Shown here: positions 1 to 12,271 of the stretch, piece after piece
How positions within the stretch are numbered: position 1 is the first letter of the stretch
How the letters are laid out: the number at the start of each line of letters is the position of its first letter
Origin: Rostratula benghalensis
Taxonomy: Eukaryota > Chordata > Aves > Charadriiformes > Rostratulidae
NCBI GenBank assembly: GCA_013399305.1
Contig: VXAI01000019.1
Location: forward strand, 2,789,952-2,853,951
Direction of reading: 5' to 3'
Length of the DNA stretch: 64,000 nt
Made by a program: the position numbers and the translations under genes
Notes under the pieces: model-generated
What the model saw: the letters and a program-made list of their open reading frames with translations, nothing else
What the model was told of the DNA's origin: nothing
Database searches by the model: none

Positions 1-3000
1 GAAGGCCAATTGCAACTGGCAGGGGCAGAAAAGGAGAAGATGGCTCATCTGGGAAATGTGTGATTTTATGCAGGAAGAAGCCATTCTATGACGTTTACTT
101 TAGTTTTAGGCAAAACGAAGGGGATCCTGACAGTTAAGAATCTTTGATGTGGGTTTGGAGCTTGTGTATTGGTAAATCTGTAGGAGCCACTAGAATTATA
201 CCAGTTTGGAGAGGGATATGTAGCGACTTAAGTGCTTCATTTGCAGAAATGGTACACATCACTACACACTATGGTTAAACAGAGATGTGGCTGCTTTGGA
301 AAAGCTTACCTAAACTTACCTCTGCTCTTAATTTGGTTTAGTTCAATTATACTTTGTGAGAAAACAGAAAGACTCGACCTGTGGCTCCAGATTAAATCTT
401 TCCAGTGCCCAAAACCATATGTACTTCGTTTATTCTTTGATACAAAATGGCTAACTTCTATACAAGATGATGAAAAATGTCCTGGTCTTGCCTTCCTTTG
501 TTAGGTAATATACCCTAAAAGAGAGATGTGGGAAAATCTGAAGAGAGTAGCACCTTTCTTGCTATGGAGGTCTGCTACAGAAGATCCAGGCACAGGAATA
601 TCAGAAGGAATTTTGGGGTTGCTTAGCACAGGAAAGCTTGAGGACCAGACCTGCTGTGCTCATATTCAAAGGAAAACAAGTCAGGGGCCGGAGTGTGCTG
701 CGGCATTAGAACTGAGGAGGGAGGATCAAATACAGAAACTGAAGTAAAATAAAAAAAACCCCAACTACATAGTCATGGTTGCTTAAAGGAAAAAAGATCT
801 TCATCCACCCCAAACTTTTGTGTTATTGATGTGTGACATAAAAGCACAGATTGCCAGCTAAAGGAGGCATTGCTGTAAAAGCAGAGGGAGTAGAAATAGG
901 AGTGTTTTCTTTCCTACAGGAAAGGAGAATTGAACCCAGTTCTAATATTAAAATAGTTAACCAGGAAATAAGTATTTTACATGGCTCTTTGCTGAGGGGG
1001 GAGAAAAGAGTCTTTTTTTTGGCATTACCACAGCCAGGAGAACCTGAAAGGTTAAGTAGACATAAATTCCTGAGAGGTAGCAGTGTGATACAGGCCTATT
1101 GAGAGTATAGCAATGCGATGCTAGAATATTCTCAGCAGTGCTGTTATAGAGCATTTGCTGTGTTAACATTACCTGTACTATAAATCGATGTATCTTTTGC
1201 TGTCTTTTACTACGTATTTTAGTTTGTATTTGCATTGTACGCTTCCACTGTGTATTCCTGTTGCGTATTTTAATAAGACATATAATTCTGCCACAACAAA
1301 AGCAGAGGCAATAAAGCTTGACTGATTGATGCTGCTTGTATATTTTAGACTGGCATTGGAAATCAGGCTGAATTTGCAATTTGGCAGTAAATGAATATTG
1401 ATACAAAACCTATTCATGCAACACAAAGCTTGTTACTCTCTATTCTAGTAGTGTTTTCTTCACTTGTTTGGCTGGGTTTGAGATGTCTCTTAACCCATCT
1501 AACTGGGAGAATAGGAGTGAAAATATCTTTACTTCTGAAAGTTGCAGGATGTAATGGTTCTGAATGATTAAAAATAGAAGCACATGAAAAGCTATTCTCT
1601 GGAAGCTGGATTTTTTACCGTTCCTGCTTTATGTCCTTTTAGTATGATATCCAATGTTACACACAAATTGTGCTTGAGTCTTGAAAATAAATGCTTCATT
1701 CTCTTTTACCATCTTTCAGGGAGAGGGATGGGTTTCACTTCATGGCTCGTTTGATATAATTGTATGGTATCAAAGCAAGGGTTATCTGAGGTGAGGAAAG
1801 AGCAGGATTGTGCATTTCCTTAAAAAGAGGTTCCTTTTAACCTCCTCCTCAGAGACGCAAGACAATGTCAACTTCCCTAAACCTATGTAGGCAGCACTGT
1901 TTGTTATGAGGAGGTTTGCTCTTAAGGAGTAAATTTACTCTTAAGGAGATTTACTCTTAAGGGCAGGAGGAAGGAAAGTCCTACAGAAGCACTTCAGTAA
2001 CAGGAAAGGTAGTAACATCTCCTGAGGAGACTTTAGGAAAATTATGGAAAAATAAACAATAATGATAATAACATTGATATTTGAAAAAGCTGTTACAAGT
2101 TCCCCTCTTAAGGTACAGAACATTGTGACTATTGTGCTGATCTGGCATAATAAACAGCTTCCTAACACCCCCACATGGGTTTCTCTGCTCTTTCTCTTTA
2201 CCTCTAACCCTCAAACCTCCCCACTGTTATTTACCCATAAATTTCTTTGAAGGGCAGGGATGTGTATCACGAGTCCCAGATTTACATTTGATATAAATCT
2301 ATGGAGCCCTTGATTATTTAAAAAAAAGAAAGAAAAAAAAAAGCATTCAGAGCTTTTTCCTTCCTCAAACACTGGGTGTTGAAATGTGTCTGGGTCGCAA
2401 AGGACATAGGCATAGGTCTCTCCCTGTTAATAGCAGCTGCCTCCTTTGTCACTCCTCTGCTCCCTTTCCTTGCTTGACCATTTCAGACCTTTTATCAGTT
2501 GATTGCTGAATGAGCAAAATGACTGAATTAGATAATACTCTGCAATGTACCAGATTTCAAGTAATTAGGAAAAAAATAGACATGAGATTCAGCTAGCACA
2601 CTAATACTCTCTAAAAGCATGCCAGCTCACATACTAAAAGTCATTGCTAACGCTGGTGTGCCCTCGGAGTGAGCAGTAACAGGCCTATGAATAAAAAGAG
2701 GTTGATTAGCTATTCCTGAAGAGCATCCAGTTATTGGTTGAGCTGATCTGGGTAAGGCTAGCATACAGTTCTAACAATTCTTCTTCATCAAAGCATGGTA
2801 GCTGTAGGAATATCAATGAATTGAACCAAATCTATTTCATTTCTCCCTCCTGAATTAGAAGTTCCTTAAGAAGTTGCAGGAGAAGTATCATAGTATTTGG
2901 AAACAAAAAGAGAAGTTGCATAAGATGATTTGAAGAAGAATGAGGATCCCCTACCCAGCTGCATCTAATTTTGGAGATCTCTTCAGCGCTTCTAAGTTGC

Positions 3001-5750
3001 ATATCTTGCCTGTGGTGCAATTTCTTATCAGGGAGAGCCCCACCTTGGTGCCAGCCTCACACCTTCTGTGTGAAAATCAGACTTTGATGGGACACAGGCC
3101 TTTTCCTTTATATTCAGCGTATTTTCCCATTTATATTACTGGACCAACATGGCGTGGCCCCCAGTTGCGTATTTAAGCAGTTAAAGAGTTAAAGATAATT
3201 TGATTTTTCTGAACAGTTAAATTTCAAGGGCCAAGACGAATAGCAAGAAAGGCTCACTAACCTTACCCAGATGTTTGCTTAAAAATGAGAGAAAGAAGAC
3301 AGATCTGATAATTGATGAAGAAATAGTCCCAGCACCTGAAGTGGAAGGGCTGGGAGATTAAATCCTGATGGTGGTGACCATAATATGTTAGAGGGTGAAA
3401 AATCTCGATTTTCTTATTTAGCCTCTGCTATGGCTGATAGCAAGAAGAGACTCCTAAACCAAGTATTAAAATGAAAACCTTGTACTTTCATTCTTATCAA
3501 ATATATGCAAGTTATGTTAAAAGGTGGAAGTGCTAGATAATCTGACGTATCGTGCTTGTCTGGTTAAAAAAACAGAACAAAACAAAGCCCTGTTTGAAAT
3601 TTCCCTAAAGTATGATATTATATCAAACACACACCCAACTACCAAAATGTTTTTATTGGAGAAAAACAATAATTGATTTCATGACTTTTAATAGGACAAT
3701 GACACACTGATCAATAATGTTACATTTAATGTTTTCTCTTTCACCAACACTTCAGTGTTGACAGTTGACCTTTAATGGAGATTCAGTGATGCAAAAAGGC
3801 TCTTCTGTATAATCCAACGTAATGATACCGAGCCTTCTAAAAGCTCAAATGACATCCTCAAGTTCAGCTAATGAAAAGTGATCCTGAATTATCTTGCATC
3901 ATGCAAATATCAGAAGAGAGATTTTTCTTTACCTACAAAACCCCTGGCTGTTGTCTCTGATTGGCAGATTCCAATCAGTACTGGCCTTATTAATTATCCT
4001 CAGGTTTTCTTGCTGCTAAACCGAGCCAAGAAAACATTTCAAACTTCAACAATGCCCTTGATTGTCATGGTAGGAATAATGGACCTGAAAGTTAGATGCT
4101 ATCAAGATGGAGATTTACAAACTTGATTTTTCACAATGAAGTGAAGAAGGCGGCGTGAACACTGATAAGTGTGGGGGTGAGGATGCGGGTTGCATTGAAA
4201 TGTTGCTTATCTCCTTTATCCTGCAGGCTTAACCTTACCAAGCCCAGTTCTTGGCTGGGGTACAGATGATTTATGTCATGTTACAGGGAGGATTTAGCTG
4301 CAAAATTAATGTCTTCAGTGTAGGATATCCCCCTCATGCAAGGTGGGAACCTATGTGTCTATACACTGGAGTGGCTCCAGCTCTCTCCCCAGTCCACGTT
4401 AACGGAGAGAGAAGCTGATTTTGTGCATCTCAGATTCTGTAATTGATCTCAAACGTGGCTTGCTCTGCCTTTAACGATCCACTCCAGAGTGGCCTGGAAC
4501 TGGTGAAGGCTGGGGTTGTTTTGTATCATGTCTCCTTCCTCTTGACTTTTGCTTTATGATTCAAGGTACAAAGGAGACCGGGAATACACAAGGCTGTCTC
4601 CCATTGACAGGCAGCAGGTCCTGCTATGAAAATTCGAGATGGCTGCAGAAATTGTTGGCAGGTTTTTAGAGGTCTTAGAGAAACCATTTCCAGAATGTAT
4701 GACAGATTTCCAATATTGCAACAGAGTGACAGATACATGTCAGACTGCGGTGTTTTGAACTGTGTTTGAACTTTTAGATTATTTCTTCTGTCTTCCTTGG
4801 GATGGTAGCAGAGGCTTTGATACATTGGAGAAAGGGCTTTGAGAAGGGAAAATGCCTATACTCTTAAGTCACAGCAACATTTTTATCATCTAAGCTCTGT
4901 GTAATCATAAAGGCTGCATTAGAAAGTCAAAGCAGAGGGAACAGTTGGTGCTGATGTCCACACAGGATTGTGTCACTCTGGACTGGCAGACTGAGCAACT
5001 TTAGCAGTAGCAGTTCTTTAAATGCTGTCCTCAGGGTCGTCATCTGCTTTATCCTCATCATGGAGGAATCCAGTTTGAGAGGATTCTGTGATACCACAAG
5101 TATGGCAAGTGGGAGAGTTGCTTCAAAACTACTAATCCAAACTATGAAGCTACTGCAAATGCACCTGGAGACTTCTAACATGGTCCTCTCCCTCTACCTC
5201 CAATTCCCATATGCAGTTGTATGACCTGCAAAAGAGTAAGCAAATCCTGTTACTTCCTGTTATAATTTGCTGTCTTAAAAGTTTGCTAAATAAGCTATTA
5301 GTTTCCTACGTGAGCTAAAAAAAATATGTTAAACATGTGAGTTAAGCAAATTTTTTAAAAGTTTTGGTCTGTGTTTGTTGCTTAATTTATAGCAAACAGT
5401 ATTGGATTTATAAATAAGCATTCACAAATAAGAGTTTAATGAGATTTGAAAGACACATAAATGTCAAGAACTAGTTAAGGTGAGCATTTTCTAGAGCTTG
5501 TTAGAAGCGCTTCAACAAGGTAGCTCTCAAGGTTGAAGCTGGGACACTTAAGAACTTGCTTGACATTTTATCATGCTGTATCGTGGGAGTAACGCGTGTC
5601 CCTGCATAGCCAGCTTCTTTGGTCACCTGGGACATGGGTTTCTTTTGTGATCTGCCACTGGAGGGAGATAACATAGGGAGTACTTTTCCTTCATTCTTTC
5701 CTGTGCTTCCATGCAAGAGACAGAAATTTAAATTCTGTGATTCCGTAAAA
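1..5750. other. Unique non-coding DNA, no gene recognised
   Basis: AT-rich sequence with no recognisable CR1, LTR or gene. Open frames here are short and mutually overlapping. The longest is 149 codons on the minus strand (957-1406). It is rich in K, Q, I and C, matches no family I know, and is overlapped by frames in two other registers, so I do not call it a gene. The stretch contains a small tandem repeat (1915-1962) and an A8-CCCC motif near 751-766. An AATAAA at 1310-1315 is not supported by any upstream exon. A minus-strand open frame at 5501-5716 looks balanced in composition but is unrecognised. Confidence 0.5.
1915..1962. repeat. Imperfect tandem repeat, three copies of a 13-15 bp unit
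   Basis: The unit tttactcttaaggag occurs at 1934-1948, with a one-base variant at 1915-1929 and a shortened copy at 1950-1962. Spacing between copies is 19 then 16 bases. Each unit carries the palindrome cttaag. It looks like a local slippage or duplication product with no evident function. Confidence 0.8.
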
Positions 5751-6223
5751 AGGTTAGGGGCAGACCTGCTTTTTGAGGAGAAGCACTTTTGAGGAGAAGG
5801 ATCTTGGGGTCCTGGCAGATGGACTATCTCTGAGTCAGCACTGTGCCCTTGTCACAAAGAAGGACAATGGAATTCTGTGCTGCATAGGAAAGAGTGTGGC
5901 CAGTCAAGGGAGGTCATTCTCCCCCTCTATTCCATACTAATGAGACCACAACTGGAATACTGCATCCAACATTCCAGTTCAAGAGAGACAGGGAACTTCT
6001 GGAGAGGGTCCAGTGTAGGGCAACAAAGATGATTAAGGGGTTAGATTCCTTTATGAGGCAAGGCTGAGAGAGCTGGGACTCTTTAGTCTGGAGAAGAGAA
6101 GGCTGAGGGGAGACCTTATTAATGCTTCTAAGTAGCTGAAGGGTGGGTTGAAGGAGGATGGAGCTGGACTCGTTTCAGTGGTTCTCTAGAGATCCCTTCC
6201 AACTCTGACAATTCCGTGATTCC
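5751..6223 (+). mobile_element. CR1 LINE fragment, 5'-truncated, internally deleted
   Basis: This plus-strand copy covers the C-terminal end of CR1 ORF2 and the short 3' UTR. Diagnostic blocks are tggaatactgcatccaac, agggcaacaaagatgatt, the stretch encoding [22 protein letters not shown] sequence near 6064-6115, and the terminal tcccttccaactctgaca followed by attccgtgattcc. After the gtttcagtggttct block it jumps directly to the 3' end near 6185, so several hundred bases encoding the final ORF2 residues are missing. Frames are broken by stops, so it cannot be active. It belongs to the same 3'-end group as the copies at 29418, 47276 and 59070. The sequence just upstream (5731-5744) resembles the element's own tail. 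Confidence 0.9.
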
Positions 6224-8899
6224 AAGGTGCAATCTCTGCACTTACTTTCTTATTAAACCATATCTGGTCTTACATGAGGAAGTTTCTTGAAAAGTTGTTG
6301 AGGATTAGGCCCATTATCAGTATAAATGTGTATAAATACATGCATGAATTGGCAATACAGAAAAATTCACGAAACAGGTGGTGCTCAAAAATATACAGGT
6401 CCAAGACAGCAGAGTGCAAGACAGCATTTAAATGAAGCTAAAATGGCATAGTGAGCTGACAGAAAAGATAATCCCATCAACCACAGACATTTGTGTTCTT
6501 CTGTAAAATGTGGAGTGCTTTGACAGCATTCCCAGAATGCAGTGGATCTACAGTGTGTGCCTTAGTAGTAATAATAACAATTTAGCTCCTACAATCAGGC
6601 TTTTGTAATGCACTGCCTGCTTCACAGCAAGATTAACATGCATCTAAGATCATAATAAAAGTAGATCTGATCCTATTAACTACAGAACAGCCCAATTCAA
6701 ATCTAAGCCAAAACATCTGTGGACATTAAAAATTAGTGTTAAATGTTGTTCCTTTTGACAGAATAAATAGTATGAAATATTTTTTCAAAGGTACAGGGAC
6801 TTAGGGGTTTTAAACAAGAGTTTTTTGCAATAAAATGTTTACTAGCTATGATTCTGCATGTGTTTTACTTGGCAACCAAATGTGAGGGGGGTACATGGGC
6901 TGTTGAATGAGTGTATACACCGTCTGAGGAGAAATATTTGTGCAAATTAGTTTTTCTCTCTGTGTTCTTCTTAAAATGAAAAATAGCAGAAATACGTTTT
7001 CTTGCCTTCAGGACAAATGGTACTCCACAACTTGATATCCCATTATTGTAATTGTTATTATGCATGGTGTTTAATTAGTATGGCTCTTGCTACAGCACTC
7101 ACGTCGAAAGAAAATAGTTAGACTCAGTATTTTCGAGGCAGTATCAAGATGATTCATCAGATCTGTTCATGTATGGTGAGGAGATGAGGAGCTCTTCTAA
7201 CTTGGCTCAAGTCGCTAATCACGACTCTCAGTTTCTCTCCACTTTAGGAGCATTTTGCTTCATATTGAAAAAGGGGGAACCAAACTGATGATACCCAGAT
7301 GGATGGCAATATTGGTGTCTACTCTTATTTTAAAAAAAAATGTTGTCACCCAAACTGCTAGGTGCATGGGAGGCTGGTGTCAAAAGAACCAGGCATACCC
7401 CAGTGAGGTCCTAAGCACCGGTGAGTAGAGCCTACACTGGCACATTAATAAGCAAGTTTGAGTGGGACCAGTGAAGTTAGGCCACTGCACATCAGCTGAG
7501 CATCCAGAATGAACAAAACACCGTGTGCTTCATACAGGTGCTGTCTGATGTGAAATCACTGCCACTGGTGATACATGAGCCCGTTGAAACCTTTTGCATT
7601 TAGAAGGTCTATAGGTAAACCATACCAAGTCATGGAGGCTGCTTTCCCACCATAGTGGATTTGCATACGGTGCAAGGATACAGAGGCTCAGAAACAATAT
7701 TCTAGAATCTGAGACAGTGGAGTAAATAGGAAGACTGTGTAGCAATGAGATTTTCTGTAAAACCAGAGATTGTTAACCAAGTTGGCAGCTGTATTTTTTT
7801 GCTAGAAATATTTTAACATTCCCAGTTACAGGATCAGAGTACTGGAGAGCATAGCAGTACTCTGAATTTACATTATCCTTTGCTTTCTTTATAGATTACT
7901 GTAACATACATTATTTGGGACACATAGCTAGCGGCTATTGTATTTTTGTACACTTATTATACTTTTGGCTTAACAAACAGACATTGATATCATACATCGC
8001 GGTATTCTGTAGAGAGCTGAAGTGGTTTTGGTCTGAAACCACAGACTGCTTTAATAGTAAGTCTCTGGTTCTGACGGAGGAATTTTCTTTTTGCTTGTCA
8101 CGGTTAGTGATTCAAACCAACTTAGAGTGGTGCTGCAAGAGAAGACATTGGATCGCTCAACATAATTTCTTTCAAAATCCTACTTAGTAAAGAGTCATAT
8201 GTCCTTATGTTCCTGTTGGCTGGGGAAAGAAACTCATCCTGTGCAAAACTTTACTTGATCTGGTCTGTGAATAAAATTGGTTTATTTGGATTTATTCTTT
8301 CCCGGTGTTTCTAATGCTAACTCCCATCCTGCTATCATAGTTAGCTTTCCTCTTTGGAGACACATTACTCAATTATAGCAGAAATTCCTCAAAGCTGTGA
8401 AATTAATCCCTGCCAGAGGACAGTGGGCTGTCATTGCCATCGTCCTTCAGGAAGTATTACTGACAGTGTTTCTGTTTTCTTATTCATGTTTGTTATTAAG
8501 ATAATACCCACCCATTTATGGACAGCCTGGCTACAAATTCTGTGGCTTGGCCTGCCTTCCAAAGTGGTTTCTGACTTTGCCATGTCACTGAATGCCAGGG
8601 GAAAGGATTATACCTCTAAAATCCTACCCTGTTGCATTTTGATTTTCATGAAGTAAATGATTTGTGAACTATCTGAATGTTGCTGATGGAAATGTCCCCT
8701 TTCTGGTTTGTTACTCATTTAGACACAGTCCAAATAATTTAATCTTGGGACTGTGATTATGTGTTTCCTGGGTGATGTGCTTAACATGGCTATAATGTGA
8801 TAAGTTTTTAAAAAAGAGAAAACCAAACGCTTTCAGCATAAATGCTCTTTCCATTTAACATGATGGAAAATGAGACATTCCACGAGACACGATTTAGTA
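6224..8899. other. Unique non-coding DNA
   Basis: No gene or repeat family recognised. The stretch is AT-rich with short chance frames only, the longest being about 100 codons at 8354-8656 on the plus strand with no family resemblance. A moderately GC-richer part lies around 7340-7700. I see nothing in it that can be assigned. Confidence 0.5.
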
Positions 8900-8988
8900 G
8901 CTGAGTGGGTAGTATTAGTGATAGGAGGATAGTTGGACTAGATGATCTTGTAGGTCCATTCCAACCTTGTGTTTCTATGATTCTATGA
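8900..8988 (+). mobile_element. CR1 LINE 3' tail, short
   Basis: Only the last part of a CR1 copy is present: gttggactagatgatcttg, then aggtccattccaacctt, then the terminal octamer repeat tttctatgattctatga. The block is the conserved CR1 3' UTR with its (attctatg)n end, which is the site recognised by the CR1 reverse transcriptase during target-primed insertion. Coding sequence is absent because of extreme 5' truncation. Confidence 0.85.
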
Positions 8989-9235
8989 AAAGAAAACCCA
9001 CATCTCATCTGTATGACCGAACTACCCCTCCAAGCCCCACAGAGGAAATAATCCTGCCATTACAGGAGTCCCACTATGGAACAGACTGTTACAGCTGTGG
9101 AAGAGATGCACTACGAGTCAGCCCTAGTGATTCCCAGTCTTTCCAACTTTCTTCTACCCCTGCTTTGCAGGACAGAGAGACTCGTTTGATTACAATGACT
9201 GTAGCAAGGTTAATTAAGAGGTTGGCTGGTAAGGG
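8989..9235. other. Spacer between two CR1 copies
   Basis: About 250 bases separating the CR1 tail from the next CR1 copy. The sequence is more GC-balanced than the surroundings, with an open plus-strand frame across 8967-9242. That frame begins inside the CR1 tail and has no family resemblance, so I treat it as chance. Confidence 0.45.
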
Positions 9236-9793
9236 GAAGTGATGGTGCCTCTGTACTTGGCACCGGTGAGGCCTCACCTCAAGCACTGCATTCATTTCTG
9301 GGCCCTTCAAAGGTCACTGAAGTGCTGGAGTGTGTCCAGAGGAGAGCTACCAAGCTGGTGAGGGGTCTAGAGAACAAGTCCCATGAGGAGAAGCTGAAGT
9401 AACTGGGCATGTACTCTTTGGAGAAGAGGAGGCTGAGAGAAGACCTCACTGCCCTCTACAATTACCTGAAAGGAGGTTTTGGAGAGGTATGTATTGGCTT
9501 CTTGCAAGTGAATAGTGACAGGACCAGAGGAAATGGTCTGAAGTTACGTCAGGGGAGGTTTAGATTAGATATTAGGAAGAATTACTTAACTGAAAGAGTG
9601 GTCAAGCACTGGAACAGCCTGCCCAAGGAGGTGGTGGGGTCACCATCCCTGGAGGTATTTAAGAAACGTGTAGATCTGGGACTAGAGAGCATGCTCTAGT
9701 GGCTGAGATGTAGGGTGGTTTCTTATGTGTGGATGGTTGGACTTTGTGATCTCAGAGGTCCTTTTCAACCATGAAGATTTTGTGATTCTGTGG
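9236..9793 (+). mobile_element. CR1 LINE fragment with ORF2 C-terminus intact in one frame
   Basis: A 5'-truncated CR1 retrotransposon. The plus-strand frame at 9409-9699 still reads the last 96 residues of the ORF2 protein (reverse-transcriptase C-terminal region) ending at the natural stop. It includes [19 protein letters not shown] near its start, [20 protein letters not shown] in the middle and [19 protein letters not shown] near the end. The 3' UTR then ends in attttgtgattctgtgg. Upstream of 9400 the frame is broken by a TAA within the conserved leucine-glycine block. Its closest relative in the window is the copy at 33616: both have the same gcatgctctagtggctgaga at the stop codon. Confidence 0.95.
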
Positions 9794-10919
9794 TCTCTCA
9801 CACTGAAATACCTATCTAGGATTGGCTCAGAAAACCTGCGTTGGCCCTGAGAAAGGCAGTACTGGGAAGCTATGGGTAGGAAGGTAAGTTACACCTTGGA
9901 GGTATATCAGATCCTGCTGAGGTCTAGATTTTCAAGTACAGATGTCATAGGGGAAAGGAGACAGACAGCTTTTATTGTGACTGGCTGGGTTTTTCTGTTG
10001 TTGTTACTTGGGTTTTTTTTGGTGGTGGTCATTTTTTTTTTCCTTTGTGTTGTTTTTGTTTGAGGTTTTTTTGGGGGAGTGTGGAACATGGGGGTTGTTA
10101 TGCTGTTCTCTGGCATTTTCTCTGATATCCTGAAAAGAGTTTCTGAATTTACTGCAGCCACATTGAGTGTTTAGTCAGGTCCTCAGTTTTGGTTGTTGAA
10201 GATTTCTGTCCATCACGTGGGCAGCTCCTGTCAGTCTTCCATCAGCAAATTATTTCATAAAGTACATGTAAGGCATAATTAAAATCTCGTCAAGATATTT
10301 CCTTTTAAAGTCACCCACAAAAGTAATTAAGCAGGTAAAAATTATGACTAGAAAGTACTGCTGCTATGCAGGAGGCAGGCATAGGCAGGCATTAGCTTTT
10401 AGGTACTAAGTTCTTTACAGTAGGAAGAGGATCCTGGCAGTTCCCTGACCACACTCGCAATGATTTTCTTACTCTGACTGATTTGCTATTTAGTCTTTTA
10501 CAGAAGGTAGAAAAGCCCTGAGGGGGGAACAGTCATGAGGAATCCATTTGCTAGCTAGATGACACTGCTAAGTGATTAGTTCAAGCCACCTTTTGCTTTT
10601 TTTAATGAGGCAAGTAGTTAACTCAGGGCGAGGGCTCACAACTGTATGAAGGAAATACTTTTTTTTTTTTTTTTTCCTAGATCAGCATCAAACATGCAAG
10701 TGTGTCTGAGGACCTAGAACAGCAAATTTTCCGTGAGATTCTTATGGGTAAAATTGCATATACTTAAAACAGGTCTGGGAATCACAGAATTTCTCTGAAA
10801 TTGTCTTCAAAGTATGTTCCTCTGAAAATAGAGTAGGAACTAGTCCTTTTATGTAAGTGACAGCAGACTTTTACTAGCACTCGGTTATGGCTGTGGGTAT
10901 TTGCTTCTCCATCCCAAAG
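9794..10919. other. Unique DNA with G/T-rich patch
   Basis: No gene recognised. From about 9980 to 10080 the plus strand is strongly G/T-rich with runs such as gggtttttttt and ttttttggggg, the complement of the A-run plus CCCC motif seen elsewhere in the window. A 17-base T run sits at 10659-10675. Short open frames here are low-complexity products of these tracts (poly F/V/L on one strand, K/T/N on the other). Confidence 0.55.
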
Positions 10920-11049
10920 GAAGCCCCAATCAGCTGGCTGCTGCCAGCTCTTAGCTTCTTTGGAGCTGTTCTAATTTGTGTTAGGTTTCAATATTTACTA
11001 TATCTGCGTGAGAAAGTGAAAACACCTGGCTACATCCCAGTAGATGCAG
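10920..11049 (+). other. Candidate orphan coding exon with one transmembrane segment
   Basis: A possible exon of unknown gene, offered with low confidence. The open frame 10887-11126 contains a hydrophobic stretch (LLPALSFFGAVLICVRF) followed by a basic loop (YLREKVK), as in a membrane protein. A pyrimidine-rich run ending in AG at 10918-10919 resembles a splice acceptor and gt at 11050 follows gatgcag, a weak donor. The pattern is faintly reminiscent of a helix in DRAM/TMEM150-type six-helix proteins, but I cannot support that by motif. No partner exon was found nearby, so it may be chance. Confidence 0.2.
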
Positions 11050-11774
11050 GTAGTCACACGAAATATAAAACCTTATACGCCAATTCCTATTTCAGAGGCT
11101 GCTTATATTCTATAGTTTCTAGATAAAGCTACAGCATAAAATTAGCCCTTAATATAGGGACAGAACCCAGGTCTTTGTCCGAATTTCTGAAGCGTTAGGG
11201 TAAAATGTATGTTTTCTGCTCTACCATAAAGAAATTTGAAGTCTCTTCTGCAAAAAAAAGTCCTACACCAACAGGAAGAAAGAAAAGGTTATCTCCTGTA
11301 TTTGTCTTGGTTCCTAAAGTGTCTATAGTTCACCGCAGGTAGTTGACAGATATCCCACATATCCCGGGAAGGTGGGACTGAATCTCGTGAGAAATTCCAT
11401 TAAAGGGAACACTGGATCTGGAGTTTTTTACATTTTGGATGAATGCTGTAAGTAGTGTGTCCCTTCTCTACCGTAATTTTTGGATGTCCATTCTAGTTGT
11501 TATATACTCCTTAACTTGCAGACCGTGATTCAGTCTAATTTTAAATTTATTCCATTTCTCACAAATTTCAGTGCTGGCTTTTCATTATGTGTATCAGGAC
11601 TTAAGAAAGACTTAAAGAAGGTCATGGACTACAAACAGATTTCTTTACAAGGGAGGAACATTGAGTATTTTTTGTGAAATTTTTTATTGGTGAGCTATTT
11701 GTACATCCTTGATTTTGATCTTCCTCAAGTCTTGCATTACGCATTTTATGCCTTTGAGCATAGGGTGCTGGGAA
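11050..11774. other. Unique non-coding DNA
   Basis: AT-rich, with no recognisable gene or repeat before the next CR1 copy begins. Confidence 0.45.
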
Positions 11775-12271
11775 GAGCTGTACATATGTGTCTAGTTTTG
11801 GGCAGTTCAATACAAGAGAGATCTGGAGGTGGTGGAGTGAGTGCAGAGGAGGGCAACAAAGTTGGTGAAGAGCCTGGAGAATAAATTTTATGAAGAGCGA
11901 TTGAAGGAACTGGGACTGTTTAGCTTGAGGAGGCTGAGGGGAGGCCTCATTGCTCTCTACATCTACTTGAAAGGACATTGTAGAGAGATTGGTGTTGGTC
12001 TCTTCTCACAGGTGATTAGCAATAGAATGAGAGGGCATGGCTTCAAGCTGCAACAGGGTTGGTTTAGACTGGACATTAGGAAAAACTTCACAGAAAGAGT
12101 GGTCAGATACTGGAATAGGCTGTGGTTGAGTCGCCATCCCTGAATGTGTTTAAGAGTGGTTTAGACGTGGTGTTGGGGGATCTGGTGTAGGGGAGGACTT
12201 TGTAGAGTAGGGCTGATGGTTGGACTCATTGATCTCAAGGGTCTTTTTCCAACTTGAATGGTTCTATGAGT
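11775..12271 (+). mobile_element. CR1 LINE fragment
   Basis: 5'-truncated CR1. The plus-strand frame at 11841-12143 reads the ORF2 C-terminal region: [20 protein letters not shown], then the VGLFSQV block, then [20 protein letters not shown]. After that a frameshift and stops break the end of the protein. The 3' UTR carries gatggttggactcattgat and ends with a decayed tail (gttctatgagtgtatg) rather than clean octamers, which suggests moderate age. Confidence 0.93.

Noticed and set aside
1310..1315. AATAAA as a polyadenylation signal
   Set aside because: No supporting upstream exon, and the motif is common by chance in AT-rich DNA.
957..1406. Longest ATG open frame (149 codons, minus strand)
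   Set aside because: No family resemblance, unusual residue mix (K, Q, I, C), overlapping frames in other registers and no splice or promoter context. In 64 kb of this composition a frame this long is uncommon but possible by chance; my rough estimate is about 0.1 expected.
9872..10161. Open frames over the G/T-rich patch
   Set aside because: Products are low-complexity runs of F/V/L or K/T/N from simple sequence.
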